Below, one piece after another: positions 1 to 8,278 of a stretch of 64,000 bases of DNA. The first letter of the stretch is position 1. Each line of letters begins with the position of its first letter. The stretch comes from Micromonospora cathayae (GTDB lineage Bacteria; Actinomycetota; Actinomycetes; Mycobacteriales; Micromonosporaceae). Location of the stretch: NCBI RefSeq assembly GCF_028993575.1, contig NZ_CP118615.1:3410001-3474000 (forward strand). The letters run 5' to 3'. The notes beneath the pieces were generated by a model. The model searched no databases. It was given only the letters and a program-made list of their open reading frames with translations, and was not told the DNA's origin. The translations under genes and the position numbers were made by a program.

Positions 1-536
1 ACCTGCTCAGCATCGACATGGCGGTCGGCATCGACGGCTGGGTCGCCGACTCGGCGGTCTCCGTGATCGTCGGCACCCCCGACCCGGAGGACCTGAAACT
101 GATCGAGGCCACCGAGGTCGCCCTGGAGGCCGGCATCGCCGCCGCCCGACCCGGTGGCCGGCTCGGCGACGTCTCCGCCGCGATCGGCGAGGTCGCCCAC
201 TCCTACGGCTACCGCGTCAACGGCGAGTTCGGCGGCCACGGCATCGGCCGCACCATGCACGAGGCCCCGCACGTCGCCAACGACGGTCGTCCCCGCCGTG
301 GCCTGAAACTGCATCCCGGCCTCACCATCGCCATCGAGCCCTGGTTCTGCCGCTCCACCGACCGGATCAGGTTCGACGCCGACGGCTGGACGATCCGCTC
401 CGCCGACGGCTCCCGTACCGCCCACTCCGAACACACCGTCGCCGTGACGGAATCCGGCCCCCGGGTCCTGACCCGCCGCCCCACCCACGGCGTCACCCCG
501 GCCGAACCCACCGGAAAGCCCGCCACCACGTCCTGA
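1..536 (+). CDS. map: Methionine aminopeptidase, C-terminal part (5' end outside window)
   Basis: The reading frame is open from the left edge (codons from base 3) and ends at a TGA at 536, so only the C-terminal ~178 residues are present. They carry the full metal-binding set of M24 methionine aminopeptidases: Asp in LSIDMAV, Asp in WVADSAV, His in GGHGIGRTMHE, Glu in AIEPW and Glu in HSEHT. The family is cytoplasmic and removes the initiator Met from nascent proteins. The last ~25 residues after the fold are Pro/Thr-rich and probably disordered. The next gene runs convergently and ends 33 bp away, so this gene is not part of the following cluster. Confidence 0.9.
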   Translation, partial: LLSIDMAVGIDGWVADSAVSVIVGTPDPEDLKLIEATEVALEAGIAAARPGGRLGDVSAAIGEVAHSYGYRVNGEFGGHGIGRTMHEAPHVANDGRPRRGLKLHPGLTIAIEPWFCRSTDRIRFDADGWTIRSADGSRTAHSEHTVAVTESGPRVLTRRPTHGVTPAEPTGKPATTS

Positions 537-569
537 CCAACCGTCACCCCGCCCGCTCGCCAGGACGGC

Positions 570-1460
570 TCATCCCGGTGCCGTCCCCGGGACTCCGGTG
601 AGGTCCAGTCGCGGGTAGCAGCGGGCGGCCGACCGCCCGGCGAGATCAGCCGGTGCGGACGTGGCGGTGAACCCGCAGGCCCGGATCGCCCGGTCGATCG
701 ACTCGGACCAGGTGCCGGCCTGCCGGCAGACCGGCCAGTCACTGCCCAGCATCAGGTGCGCCGGGCCGAAGGTGTCGACCACCCGGGCCGCCGCCCGGTC
801 GGTTTCCGCCCGGCCGCGATCCCGGTCCATGGTCAACAGCCCGGACACCTTGACGCCCACGGAGGACCGTACGGCCAGCCGGCCCGCGGCCCGTTCCCAG
901 GTCGGCAGATCCGGTGACCTGGCGCCCGGGAAGCCGGCGAGGTGGTCGAGGACCACGTGCAGCGACGGTTCGGCACGGACGACGTCGGCGACGTCCGGGA
1001 GGAGCTCCACACCCACGTTGAATTCCCAGGTGAGCCGGTGGGTGGCGAGGGCTCCGGCCAGCGCGAGACGTTCGCTGCGGTCGAGTGCGGCGAACCGGCG
1101 GGCCGAGGTACGGATGCCGAGGAGCCGCTCGGAGCCGGGCAGGTCCAGGAGGCTGTCGACGGTCCTGCCCGGTGGTAGGTCGCCGACGACGCCGACGACG
1201 AGCGGGTCGTGCGCCGCGAGCCGGAGGTGCTCCGCGGTCTCGGTGCCGTCCGGGCCCCGGTCGGCCTCCACCAGGATCACCGCGACCTGCCGGAAGGGCG
1301 GAACGGGTGACCGGGCGGCGACCGCCTCCCGCAGGTCGCCGGGCGAGTACGGCCGTCGTAGCTCACCACTGAGCCACGGGTAGCCGAGCGCCGGGTTCCA
1401 CAGGTGGGTGTGGGTGTCGAGGAGGAGGCCCGGTAGCTGGTCAGGCACGGGGAGACCCAC
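570..1460 (-). CDS. Amidohydrolase 2 family protein, sugar lactonase-like
   Basis: A 296-residue TIM-barrel metal hydrolase starting at GTG 1460. The N-terminal HxH metal motif is in LLLDTHTHLWNP, another His is in VVLDHLAGFPG, and the C-terminal Asp is in LMLGSDWPVC. This pattern is typical of the L-fuconolactonase/L-rhamnonolactonase and 2-pyrone-4,6-dicarboxylate hydrolase group. It is the last gene of a leftward operon and its start overlaps the glycosidase stop by 20 bp, so translation is probably coupled. Next to an aldo/keto reductase, the natural inference is hydrolysis of a sugar lactone formed by sugar oxidation. The exact substrate cannot be read from sequence. Confidence 0.75.
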   Translation of the reverse strand: MGLPVPDQLPGLLLDTHTHLWNPALGYPWLSGELRRPYSPGDLREAVAARSPVPPFRQVAVILVEADRGPDGTETAEHLRLAAHDPLVVGVVGDLPPGRTVDSLLDLPGSERLLGIRTSARRFAALDRSERLALAGALATHRLTWEFNVGVELLPDVADVVRAEPSLHVVLDHLAGFPGARSPDLPTWERAAGRLAVRSSVGVKVSGLLTMDRDRGRAETDRAAARVVDTFGPAHLMLGSDWPVCRQAGTWSESIDRAIRACGFTATSAPADLAGRSAARCYPRLDLTGVPGTAPG

Positions 1461-2757
1461 CGGCCGGCGGGGCGTGGCCGGAGCCGGTGTCGCCTGACGG
1501 CCGGCTGAGCCGGGTGGGGTCGTGTCCGGTGGCGAGATCGGACGACAGCCGGGTGGCGAGCAGGTTCCAGCTGACGAAGTGCGGGTGGGCTAGGGGTCGG
1601 CCGGTTTCGGCGTCGTAGTACTCGTGGATCGCCCCGGTCCGTGCGAGGTCCCGGGTGAAGGTGGCCCGGAGATCGTCGGCGAGGGCGGTGGCTTCGGTGC
1701 GGTACCCGTAGCGGGCGAGACCGTACGCGGTGAGCGCGGTGTTCAGTCCCCACACCGGCCCCTGCCAGTTGGAGGGGTTCGCCATCACCTGGTTGTTGTA
1801 GAAGCGCTGGTCCGCCGGCGTCGAGCGGAGACCGTACCGGCTGCGGAAGCGCCGTTCGTCGAGTACGTGCCCGGTCACCAGCCGGTCGGCCCGTCGTTGG
1901 TCGGCGACGCCGGTCCAGAGCGGGAACAGGTTCGCCCAGGTCTGGGTGAGCAGCGGCACCTCCCAGGTGATCTCCTGGAAGGTCTTCCAGCGGTGCGGGG
2001 TCAGGTCCAGGTGGAAGTAGGTGCCCTGCGCCTCGTCCCACATGAAGGTGTTGATCGAGGCCCGCAGGGCGTCGGCCCGCTCGTGCCAGGTGTCCGCCCC
2101 GGGCGCGTCCACGAGTTCCGCCAACAGTCCCATCGCCACCAGTTCGCGGTAGTGGAAGCAGTTGACGTCGACCAGGGCGACGGTGTCCCCACCCCGGCCG
2201 TAGAGCGCGGGGTCGTTGTCGATGCCGGTCCCCGAGTCGCGGACCCAGCGGTAGAGGCCGCGCCGGCCGAGGGTGTGCCGGTCCCACCAGTCCCGTAGCC
2301 GCAGCAGGTCGGGCCACAGTTCGGCAGCCAGGTCGGGCCGGGCGAGCCGGGTGCACAGGGACACCGTCCAGGCGGCGTGGATCGGCTGCCCGACGTGCCG
2401 GAAGTCGGCCGACCCGTCCGGGTCTATCCGGGACGGCGGTCGGCCGTCGTCGGCGAGCCGTTCGAGCAGGTTGCGCAGCGAACCCACCTCGTGCGCGGTG
2501 AGGCTCGCCGGGAGGGCCATGCCCAGGAAGTAGGTGTCCCAGGTCCAGAGGGAGTGGTACTCGGCGCCCGGGACGAGATAGGGGTGCGGCAGGGCCGGCG
2601 AGGTCCGGCCCAGCGCGTCGACCAGCCCCTGGTAGTAGCTGTCGATCGTGGGTGTCACCGCCGCCGGGTGGTCGGTGCCCGGCAGGGCCCGGGGGTCGGG
2701 CGAGGTGCGAAGGTACCCCTCAAGGTCGTAGACCGTGGGGTGGAAGTCCGTGGTCAT
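1441..2757 (-). CDS. GH63/MGH1-like glycoside hydrolase
   Basis: A 438-residue (alpha/alpha)6-barrel glycosidase of the trehalase/GH63/mannosylglycerate-hydrolase type. Signatures include YHSLWTWDTYFLGMAL near residue 70, a central WEVPLLTQTWANLFPLW, and NPSNWQGPVWGLNTAL near residue 350, which matches the conserved NWxGPxW loop of this clan. No signal peptide is seen, so it should act in the cytoplasm on imported oligosaccharides or glycosides. The start (ATG 2757) lies 38 bp inside the preceding aldo/keto reductase gene and the stop overlaps the amidohydrolase, so it sits inside a tightly packed operon. The C-terminal ~25 residues are Pro/Gly-rich. Confidence 0.75.
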   Translation of the reverse strand: MTTDFHPTVYDLEGYLRTSPDPRALPGTDHPAAVTPTIDSYYQGLVDALGRTSPALPHPYLVPGAEYHSLWTWDTYFLGMALPASLTAHEVGSLRNLLERLADDGRPPSRIDPDGSADFRHVGQPIHAAWTVSLCTRLARPDLAAELWPDLLRLRDWWDRHTLGRRGLYRWVRDSGTGIDNDPALYGRGGDTVALVDVNCFHYRELVAMGLLAELVDAPGADTWHERADALRASINTFMWDEAQGTYFHLDLTPHRWKTFQEITWEVPLLTQTWANLFPLWTGVADQRRADRLVTGHVLDERRFRSRYGLRSTPADQRFYNNQVMANPSNWQGPVWGLNTALTAYGLARYGYRTEATALADDLRATFTRDLARTGAIHEYYDAETGRPLAHPHFVSWNLLATRLSSDLATGHDPTRLSRPSGDTGSGHAPPAGGSPRA

Positions 2758-3775
2758 CGGGTTGCCGTTCGTCGCGGGGCCGGGTGGTCGCGGCCAGGGG
2801 TGGGTGCAGCGGTACGGGGGCGTCCTCGGGGAGCAGGCCGCGCGCCGTGAGGGCGGTCCAGAAGTCGGGGGGAATCGGTCGGCTCAGCGCCTCCACCATG
2901 GCGGTCACCTCGTCCGGTGACCGGACGCCGACGACGGTCGTACCGACGGCGGGGTGGCCCGACGCGAACTGGGCGGCGGCGGACCGCAGTTCGACGTCGT
3001 GGTCGTGGCAGACCTCGGCGAGTCGGCGGACCCGGTCGACGATGTCGGCCGGGGCCTTCCGGTAGTTGTAGAAGCCATCGGGGTCGCCGGTGGCGAGGAT
3101 TCCGGAGTTGAACACGCCGGCGGCGATGATGCGGGTGCCCCGGTCGAGGGCTCTGGGCAGCAGCTCACCCAGGGCCGACTGGTCCAGCAACGTGTACCGG
3201 CCGGCGAGCAGGACGTAGTCCAGTTCGAGCCGCTCGACGAGGCGGAGGGCCAGGTCGACGTGGTTGCAGCCGACACCGATCGCCCCGACCACGCCTTCGG
3301 CCCGCAGTTCCCGCAGCCCTTGGTAGCCGGTGGTGGCGGCCAGGTCCTCGTGGGTCTCCGGGTCGTGCAGCAGGGCGACGTCGACGAACGTGGTCCGCAG
3401 CCGACGAAGGGACGCCTCGACCGATTCCCGGATCTCCCGGACCGACCAGCCCCGGTGCACCCTGCCGGGCCGCATCGACAGGCTGTCCGGATCGTCGAGG
3501 TCGACGTCCGGTAGCTCGTCCACGAGGGTGCCGACCTTGGTGGACAGCACGAGCGGCGCAGATCCGGTACGCCCCGCGAGGTAGCCGCCGATGCGGTGCT
3601 CGCTCAGCCCGTCGCCGTAGCCGGGCGCGGTGTCGACGTAGCGGATGCCGGAGCGCACCGCCCGCTCGATCGTCTCGGCGGCGGTCCGCGCCGACACGGG
3701 GGAGTACAGCCGGCCGAACGCGGCGGTGCCGATGCCCACCGCGGGCAGCCGTACCGGCGTCGGTTCAGGGTTCAC
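2720..3775 (-). CDS. Aldo/keto reductase, aldose dehydrogenase-like
   Basis: A 351-residue AKR-superfamily protein with GTG start 3775. The catalytic tetrad is visible: Asp and Tyr in YVDTAPGYGDG, Lys in LSTKVGT and His in ALLHDPE. It resembles the D-threo-aldose 1-dehydrogenase (L-fucose dehydrogenase) group, which oxidises aldoses to lactones with NAD(P). The lactonase-like gene two positions downstream supports that role by inference. It overlaps the upstream RraA-like gene by 11 bp and the downstream glycosidase by 38 bp. The substrate is not determined. Confidence 0.78.
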   Translation of the reverse strand: MNPEPTPVRLPAVGIGTAAFGRLYSPVSARTAAETIERAVRSGIRYVDTAPGYGDGLSEHRIGGYLAGRTGSAPLVLSTKVGTLVDELPDVDLDDPDSLSMRPGRVHRGWSVREIRESVEASLRRLRTTFVDVALLHDPETHEDLAATTGYQGLRELRAEGVVGAIGVGCNHVDLALRLVERLELDYVLLAGRYTLLDQSALGELLPRALDRGTRIIAAGVFNSGILATGDPDGFYNYRKAPADIVDRVRRLAEVCHDHDVELRSAAAQFASGHPAVGTTVVGVRSPDEVTAMVEALSRPIPPDFWTALTARGLLPEDAPVPLHPPLAATTRPRDERQPDDHGLPPHGLRP

Positions 3776-4547
3776 GGTGGAGTCCGTCCCGGCTGGCCTC
3801 GAACTCCCGTCGGGTCGTCTCGGTGAGCGGGTAGTAGTCGCGCAGGCGGCCCCCGGCGCGGATCCGGTCCCGGCTGAACGCCTCCCACTCCTCGTGCTCG
3901 GCGGCCTGCGTGGCGACCGTGTCGGCGAGCCGGGCCGGGACCACGACGACCCCGTCGTCGTCGGCGACGATGATGTCGCCGGGCAGCACGAGGACCCCGC
4001 CGACCTGGACCGGGACGTGGTACCCCCAGGGGAACAGCTCGTCCTGGGAGGCGTAGTGCGGGGTCGAGCCGGTACACCAGATCGGGACCTGGCTGACCTT
4101 GAGCCGTGGGGTGTCGCGCACCCGGCCGTCGACGACGATCCCGGTGCCGCCCTGGTTGCGGAAGGACGCGACCAGGATCTCGCCGAGGCACCCGGAGCGG
4201 CGGGCCGCGTTCGCCTGGACCACCAGGAAGTCGGCCGGCGCGACGTCGTCGAAGACCCGCCAGAGGGCGGAGTGGCGTTCGACGTACTCCTGGGAGGCGC
4301 CGCTGACGATGTCCTCGCGTTGCGGCAGCAGCAGCAGGGTCCGGGCCACCCCGACGGTGTGCGGAACGGCCGTCAGCGGTTCGGGGCCCTCGATCCAGGT
4401 CCGTCGGATGCCGAGTTTGTGCAGGATGGCGCAGGCGGTCGCCGCGGAGATGGTGGCGAAGCGGTCCAGCAGCGCCGGGTCGGGCCTGGCGGGCGGCTCG
4501 CCCACCACGGGTAGCGGCCAGCCGAAGTCGGGAGTGTCAGTGGTCAT
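3765..4547 (-). CDS. RraA-like / HMG-aldolase family protein
   Basis: A 260-residue protein of the RraA/demethylmenaquinone methyltransferase-like family. The family's metal and substrate motif is present as VVDGRVRDT, followed by GDIIVADDDGVVVVP. Characterised members are 4-hydroxy-4-methyl-2-oxoglutarate/oxaloacetate aldolases or regulators of RNase E. The C-terminal ~50 residues form a charged helical extension. In this operon a role as an oxo-acid aldolase, decarboxylase or hydrolase in sugar-acid breakdown is a plausible inference. It overlaps both neighbours by 11 bp; its stop lies in the aldo/keto reductase start region and its start at the end of the barrel-protein gene. Confidence 0.75.
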   Translation of the reverse strand: MTTDTPDFGWPLPVVGEPPARPDPALLDRFATISAATACAILHKLGIRRTWIEGPEPLTAVPHTVGVARTLLLLPQREDIVSGASQEYVERHSALWRVFDDVAPADFLVVQANAARRSGCLGEILVASFRNQGGTGIVVDGRVRDTPRLKVSQVPIWCTGSTPHYASQDELFPWGYHVPVQVGGVLVLPGDIIVADDDGVVVVPARLADTVATQAAEHEEWEAFSRDRIRAGGRLRDYYPLTETTRREFEASRDGLHREP

Positions 4548-6519
4548 CGGTGCCTGCCGATCGGGGGTGCGCCGCCGTCCGGTCGAGCGGCCGGTAGGTG
4601 GGGTGGGCGGCGTGGCGGTCGAGGTACAGCGTCAGGCGGACGTCGGCTCCCGGGGCGAGCACGACGTCCAGCGTGCCGGCCGCCACGTCCCGGTGGTGCC
4701 GGGAGGCCGGCGAGGTCGGGGCGAACTGGTCGGCGAGCCGGCCGGGCCAGGAGTCCACCGTGGACCAGGTCGCGGCGGCGATGACGTGTTCGCCGAGCGC
4801 CCCGCCGACGACGGTGACCTCGCGGGAGCCGGCCAGTGAGGTGTTCACCAGCTGGAGGTCGATCTCGTCGGCGGTGATCCGGGTGACCAGGGCCGCCACG
4901 TCGGGCGGGAGTCCGGGGGTCCCGTCCGGCCGGAAGTACCTGACCTGGGTCTGCAGGACGCCACCGTTGTAGATCACCTGCGGTCCGCCGCAGCAGAGCT
5001 GCAACAGCACCTCGGTCAGGACCGGGTTGAGGGCCTGGTAGTGCCACTCGGTCATGGCACGGGGATCGGTGGTGTCGGCCTCGATGAGGTCCAGGCGGCG
5101 GGAGAGGACGCTCAGGGCACCGGCGAGCGCGGCCTGCGGGTAGCCCGGGTTCTCGCCGTCGAGATAGGCCAGCCACGGTTCGCAGTGGCCGTCCTCACCC
5201 TTGTTCCGGAACAGCCGGAACTCCCGGGGGTCCGACGAGCTGGCCTGCCGTACCTGCCGGAGCCGCCGCCGGTCGTGGTCGTCCTGACTGACGTTCCACA
5301 GCGCGGTCAGCAGGTCGAGGTGGGGCGGCTGGTAGTCGAAGTGTCCGCCGTCGGTGTAGCGGACCGGCGCGAGGATCGTCGGCGCGTGCGGGTCGAGGCC
5401 GTGCCGCCGGACCAGTTCCGCTCTCATGTCGGGATGGATCCGGTCCGGGGTGGCCTCGACGGCCTGGTCCAGGCAGAAGTCGAGCTGGCGGCGGGCGAAC
5501 TCCAGGTAGCCCCGGTCGGGGGCGACGAGATGACAGTTGATCGCCGCGATCAGGGCGGCGCTGCCGACGCTCTCCAGGCCGTGCGGGAACGACCAGCCGT
5601 AGTGTCCGCCGTACCACCGGCCGTCCATGAGTTCGCCGACGGTGCCGTGCGGGCCGACGTTGTCGGGGACGACACCGCCGTTCGCGGCGGCCCGTTCGAC
5701 CCAGCCGTCGGTGTACCGCAGCATCCAGTCCCGGAACGTCTCGTCGCCGGTCATCAGGTAGGCGTTCAACGCCAGGGTGGTCGCGCCGAGGCTGACCACC
5801 GCGTCGCCGCGTCCCATCCGGTGTTCCATCTCCGCGCCGAGGCGGAGTTGCCGGGCCTCGTCGGCGAGCAGCGTCTCGTAGCTGTCGATGCCGGGCAGCC
5901 AGGTGATGGGCAGGCCGTACCGGTCCATGCTGCGCGTCCAGGGGTACCTGGCCGGCTGCTCGTCGCGGAGGCCGTAGCGGGGGCCGCCCGACCCGGTGTG
6001 GATGGCGCGCATCATGTTGCGGGCCGGATCGTAGTTGCCGGGTGGGCCGCCCAGGTACAGCCGGGCGAACCGGGCGGCCCGGTCGGCGAACAGCGGGTCC
6101 TGCGGCGACGCCAGGCAGACTCCGTAGAAGAGCAGGTTGCCCTCGCCCTGGTGGAACCAGTCGTAGCCGATCTCGTACTCGTCGTGCAGCCGGCCCAGGC
6201 CCTCGAGCATCCGGGTGGTGCCGGTCCAGTGTCGCTTGGCCGCGTCGAGCAGGTCGGTGGAGCCGGAGATGGTGGCGAGCACCGGCCAGTTGAAGAAGAT
6301 CTCGTAGAAGTCGTCCACCGCGTCGCGGGAGCTGAGGTAGCCGGGGTTGTCGAAGCGGACGCGCCCGTCGGCCTCGGTGCACCGGTCCCGGAACAGCCGC
6401 CACGCGCGGTCGAGTTCGTCGAGCAGTTTGCGCTGGAGCACCGCCCAGCCGGGAAAGGCGCCGCCGCTGGGCGCGGCCGAGATGCGGGTTCTCGCGGTGG
6501 CCGGTGGGGAGGTGGTCAT
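4537..6519 (-). CDS. Conserved helical-barrel protein of unknown function
   Basis: A 660-residue protein I do not recognise. The start is ATG 6519, which overlaps the stop of the regulator-hydrolase gene in an ATGA junction, although the frame stays open further upstream. The first ~530 residues are rich in Trp, Tyr and Gly and look like an (alpha/alpha)6 barrel, with patches such as GYDWFHQGEGNLLFYG, GGHYGWSFPHGLESVG and GHCEPWLAYLDGENPGYPQ. The last ~110 residues look like a beta-sandwich. This layout fits a glycoside hydrolase or polysaccharide lyase-like enzyme, but no catalytic residues can be assigned. No signal peptide is present, so it is probably cytoplasmic. Confidence 0.6.
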   Translation of the reverse strand: MTTSPPATARTRISAAPSGGAFPGWAVLQRKLLDELDRAWRLFRDRCTEADGRVRFDNPGYLSSRDAVDDFYEIFFNWPVLATISGSTDLLDAAKRHWTGTTRMLEGLGRLHDEYEIGYDWFHQGEGNLLFYGVCLASPQDPLFADRAARFARLYLGGPPGNYDPARNMMRAIHTGSGGPRYGLRDEQPARYPWTRSMDRYGLPITWLPGIDSYETLLADEARQLRLGAEMEHRMGRGDAVVSLGATTLALNAYLMTGDETFRDWMLRYTDGWVERAAANGGVVPDNVGPHGTVGELMDGRWYGGHYGWSFPHGLESVGSAALIAAINCHLVAPDRGYLEFARRQLDFCLDQAVEATPDRIHPDMRAELVRRHGLDPHAPTILAPVRYTDGGHFDYQPPHLDLLTALWNVSQDDHDRRRLRQVRQASSSDPREFRLFRNKGEDGHCEPWLAYLDGENPGYPQAALAGALSVLSRRLDLIEADTTDPRAMTEWHYQALNPVLTEVLLQLCCGGPQVIYNGGVLQTQVRYFRPDGTPGLPPDVAALVTRITADEIDLQLVNTSLAGSREVTVVGGALGEHVIAAATWSTVDSWPGRLADQFAPTSPASRHHRDVAAGTLDVVLAPGADVRLTLYLDRHAAHPTYRPLDRTAAHPRSAGTDDH

Positions 6520-8123
6520 CGTCGTCCGCCCTTCGCGGCCCCGGTGGGCGGCAGGTGGGTGTCGACCCAGTCGAGCATGCGTCGGGTGGCGTCCGCACTG
6601 AAGGTGTGTCCGACCTTCGCCAGTTGGACGTGCAGCAACTCCTGGCCCCGGCCGGTCTCGTCGTAGAGCGGCCGGAGCCACTCCTCGAGCCGCCGTACGT
6701 CCTCGGAGGGGGCGACGTGGTCCAGTTGCCCGGAGACCAGCAGCAGCGGGCGGGTGGCCAGGTGCCGGCCGCGTTCCGCCGTCAGGGAGGCCTTCTCGAC
6801 GCGCGGTTTGCCGCGGTACTTCCCGTACTCGCGGATGCGGGTGGGGAAGCAGATCGGCATCAGGGCCACCACGCAGCGTACGCGTTCGTCGCCGGAGGTC
6901 GTCAGCATGGCCTGGAGCCCGCCCCAGGACTGACCGACGACGGCGATCCGGTCGGGGTCGATGCCCTCCGGGAGGTCGAGGACGGCGTCGATGATGCTCG
7001 GCGCCTGGGTCCACGCGGTCTCCAGGACGTCCTCACCCTTGCCGCCCAGGCTGTCGCCGACGAGGCGGGCGGCGTCCTCCCACTCCCGCTTGCGTCCGCC
7101 GTGGCCCGGGTTCTCCACGACGAGGACGTGGTGACCGCGGTTGATGAGGGCGGTGGTGAGGCTCGGCATCTCGCGGTTCTCGGGAACACCCGGCGGAAGT
7201 GCCTGGGTCCGTGGGGCGCGATGCCCACCGAAGAGGACGACGAGGCTGGACGACGGCGTGTCCGGCGGCTGGGTCAGCAGGGTGGCCGGGATCGGGTCGT
7301 GACCGGGGAACGGGATGTGCACGTCCCGGAGGAACGGCCAGGGCACCCACGGTGAGGCGGGACCGTCGGCGACGAAGTGGGAGACGTCCCGGACCACCTG
7401 CGTGACGGAGTGCGCGGCGATGATCGACGCCAACTCCGGGGTGGAGCCCTGGGGGAGGGTCAGCACGTACTCGCCGGACTTCGGCACGCCGCTCGACCTG
7501 GTCCGGCTGATCAGCCCGATCGACGCCCCCCGGGCGCGGGCCGTCGCCAACGCCCGGCCGGCGTCGGTGCCGAGCTGGCCGTCGTCGCCGAAGAGCAGGA
7601 CCACCGAGTCCGGGGGGAGGGCGCTGGCGGCGACGTCCCAGTGGCGGGGCTTGTTCGACCAGCTGGCCCGGACGCCGAGCCCTTTCAGTTCGGCGGCGAG
7701 CAGCTCGGCGCCCACCTCGGTGTCCGGTTCCGTCCAGACCTCCACCGCCGCGGCGTGCCGGATGGCCGCGCCGAGCATCGGCAGGTAGTCGTCGGCGACG
7801 AACTGGGCGGCTGCCTGGATGTCCTGCTCGGCGGGACCGTGGGACCGTCCCGGGGCGTCCAGGGCCCGGTCGTTGGCGAGGCTCAGCCGCAGCGCGGGGT
7901 AGCCCTCGAAGCCGACGTGCTGGGCGAACCGGGTCAGGGTCGCCTGGGCGACGCCGCACTTGGCGGCGAACTCCACGATCGACATGCCGATCGCGTCCGA
8001 CGGGCCCGAGATGATCGCCTCGCCCACCCTGCGCTCGGCGGGCGACAGGTTCGGAAGATAGGCGTGGATGCGATCGATCGCACCGCTTCTTCGCCCTGGT
8101 TGGGGCACTTGACTGATGAGCAC
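6516..8123 (-). CDS. RpiR-type HTH/SIS regulator fused to an alpha/beta hydrolase
   Basis: A single 535-residue frame joins two proteins. Residues ~16-85 are an RpiR/MurR HTH domain (LPNLSPAERRVGEAI, FAAKCGVAQATLTRFAQHVG). Residues ~110-250 are SIS-like, the sugar-phosphate sensor of that family. Residues ~265-525 are an alpha/beta hydrolase with Ser399 in VVGQSWGG, Asp468 in SGQLDHVAP and His506 in KVGHTF, so the triad looks intact. RpiR proteins usually end near residue 290. I chose GTG 8123 because a TATTCT box lies 7 bases upstream, giving a leaderless start; the frame is open to 8288. It heads the catabolic operon and is divergent from the transporter operon, so it probably controls both. 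Confidence 0.8.
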   Translation of the reverse strand: MLISQVPQPGRRSGAIDRIHAYLPNLSPAERRVGEAIISGPSDAIGMSIVEFAAKCGVAQATLTRFAQHVGFEGYPALRLSLANDRALDAPGRSHGPAEQDIQAAAQFVADDYLPMLGAAIRHAAAVEVWTEPDTEVGAELLAAELKGLGVRASWSNKPRHWDVAASALPPDSVVLLFGDDGQLGTDAGRALATARARGASIGLISRTRSSGVPKSGEYVLTLPQGSTPELASIIAAHSVTQVVRDVSHFVADGPASPWVPWPFLRDVHIPFPGHDPIPATLLTQPPDTPSSSLVVLFGGHRAPRTQALPPGVPENREMPSLTTALINRGHHVLVVENPGHGGRKREWEDAARLVGDSLGGKGEDVLETAWTQAPSIIDAVLDLPEGIDPDRIAVVGQSWGGLQAMLTTSGDERVRCVVALMPICFPTRIREYGKYRGKPRVEKASLTAERGRHLATRPLLLVSGQLDHVAPSEDVRRLEEWLRPLYDETGRGQELLHVQLAKVGHTFSADATRRMLDWVDTHLPPTGAAKGGRR

Positions 8124-8130
8124 GGCTCTG

Positions 8131-8160
8131 AGAATAATTCTTCCGCCCACCCGGAAGCAA
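8131..8160 (-). promoter_or_regulatory. Promoter of the regulator-hydrolase gene
   Basis: On the minus strand TTGCTT (8155-8160) and TATTCT (8131-8136) are separated by 18 bp. The -10 box ends 7 bases before GTG 8123, which predicts a leaderless mRNA. Confidence 0.6.
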
Positions 8161-8193
8161 CTTTCATCCTGAGCTTGGGAAGAAACTTTCATC
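8153..8193. promoter_or_regulatory. Pair of 16-bp direct repeats, candidate RpiR-type operator
   Basis: GGAAGCAACTTTCATC (8153-8168) and GGAAGAAACTTTCATC (8178-8193) differ at one base and start 25 bp apart. The second contains the palindrome GAAACTTTC. The first covers the -35 box of the regulator's own promoter. The position between divergent operons suggests autoregulation and control of the transporter genes. Confidence 0.55.
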
Positions 8194-8278
8194 GACCGAC
8201 CCGCCCCGAGATCCCCTGCCTTCACGACGGCCTCTGCCGGGGGGAGCGGAGCACCACAGCAAAGTAGGTGAACGAGCC

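Noticed and set aside
209..742. Long open frame antisense to the aminopeptidase and amidohydrolase genes
   Set aside because: High GC keeps many shadow frames open. It has Arg/Pro/Ser-rich composition, no domain and conflicts with two well-supported genes.
5041..6666. 541-codon frame opposite the barrel-protein gene
   Set aside because: Val/Gly/Arg/Glu-rich reverse-frame composition, typical of the antisense of a GC-rich gene; no conserved motif.
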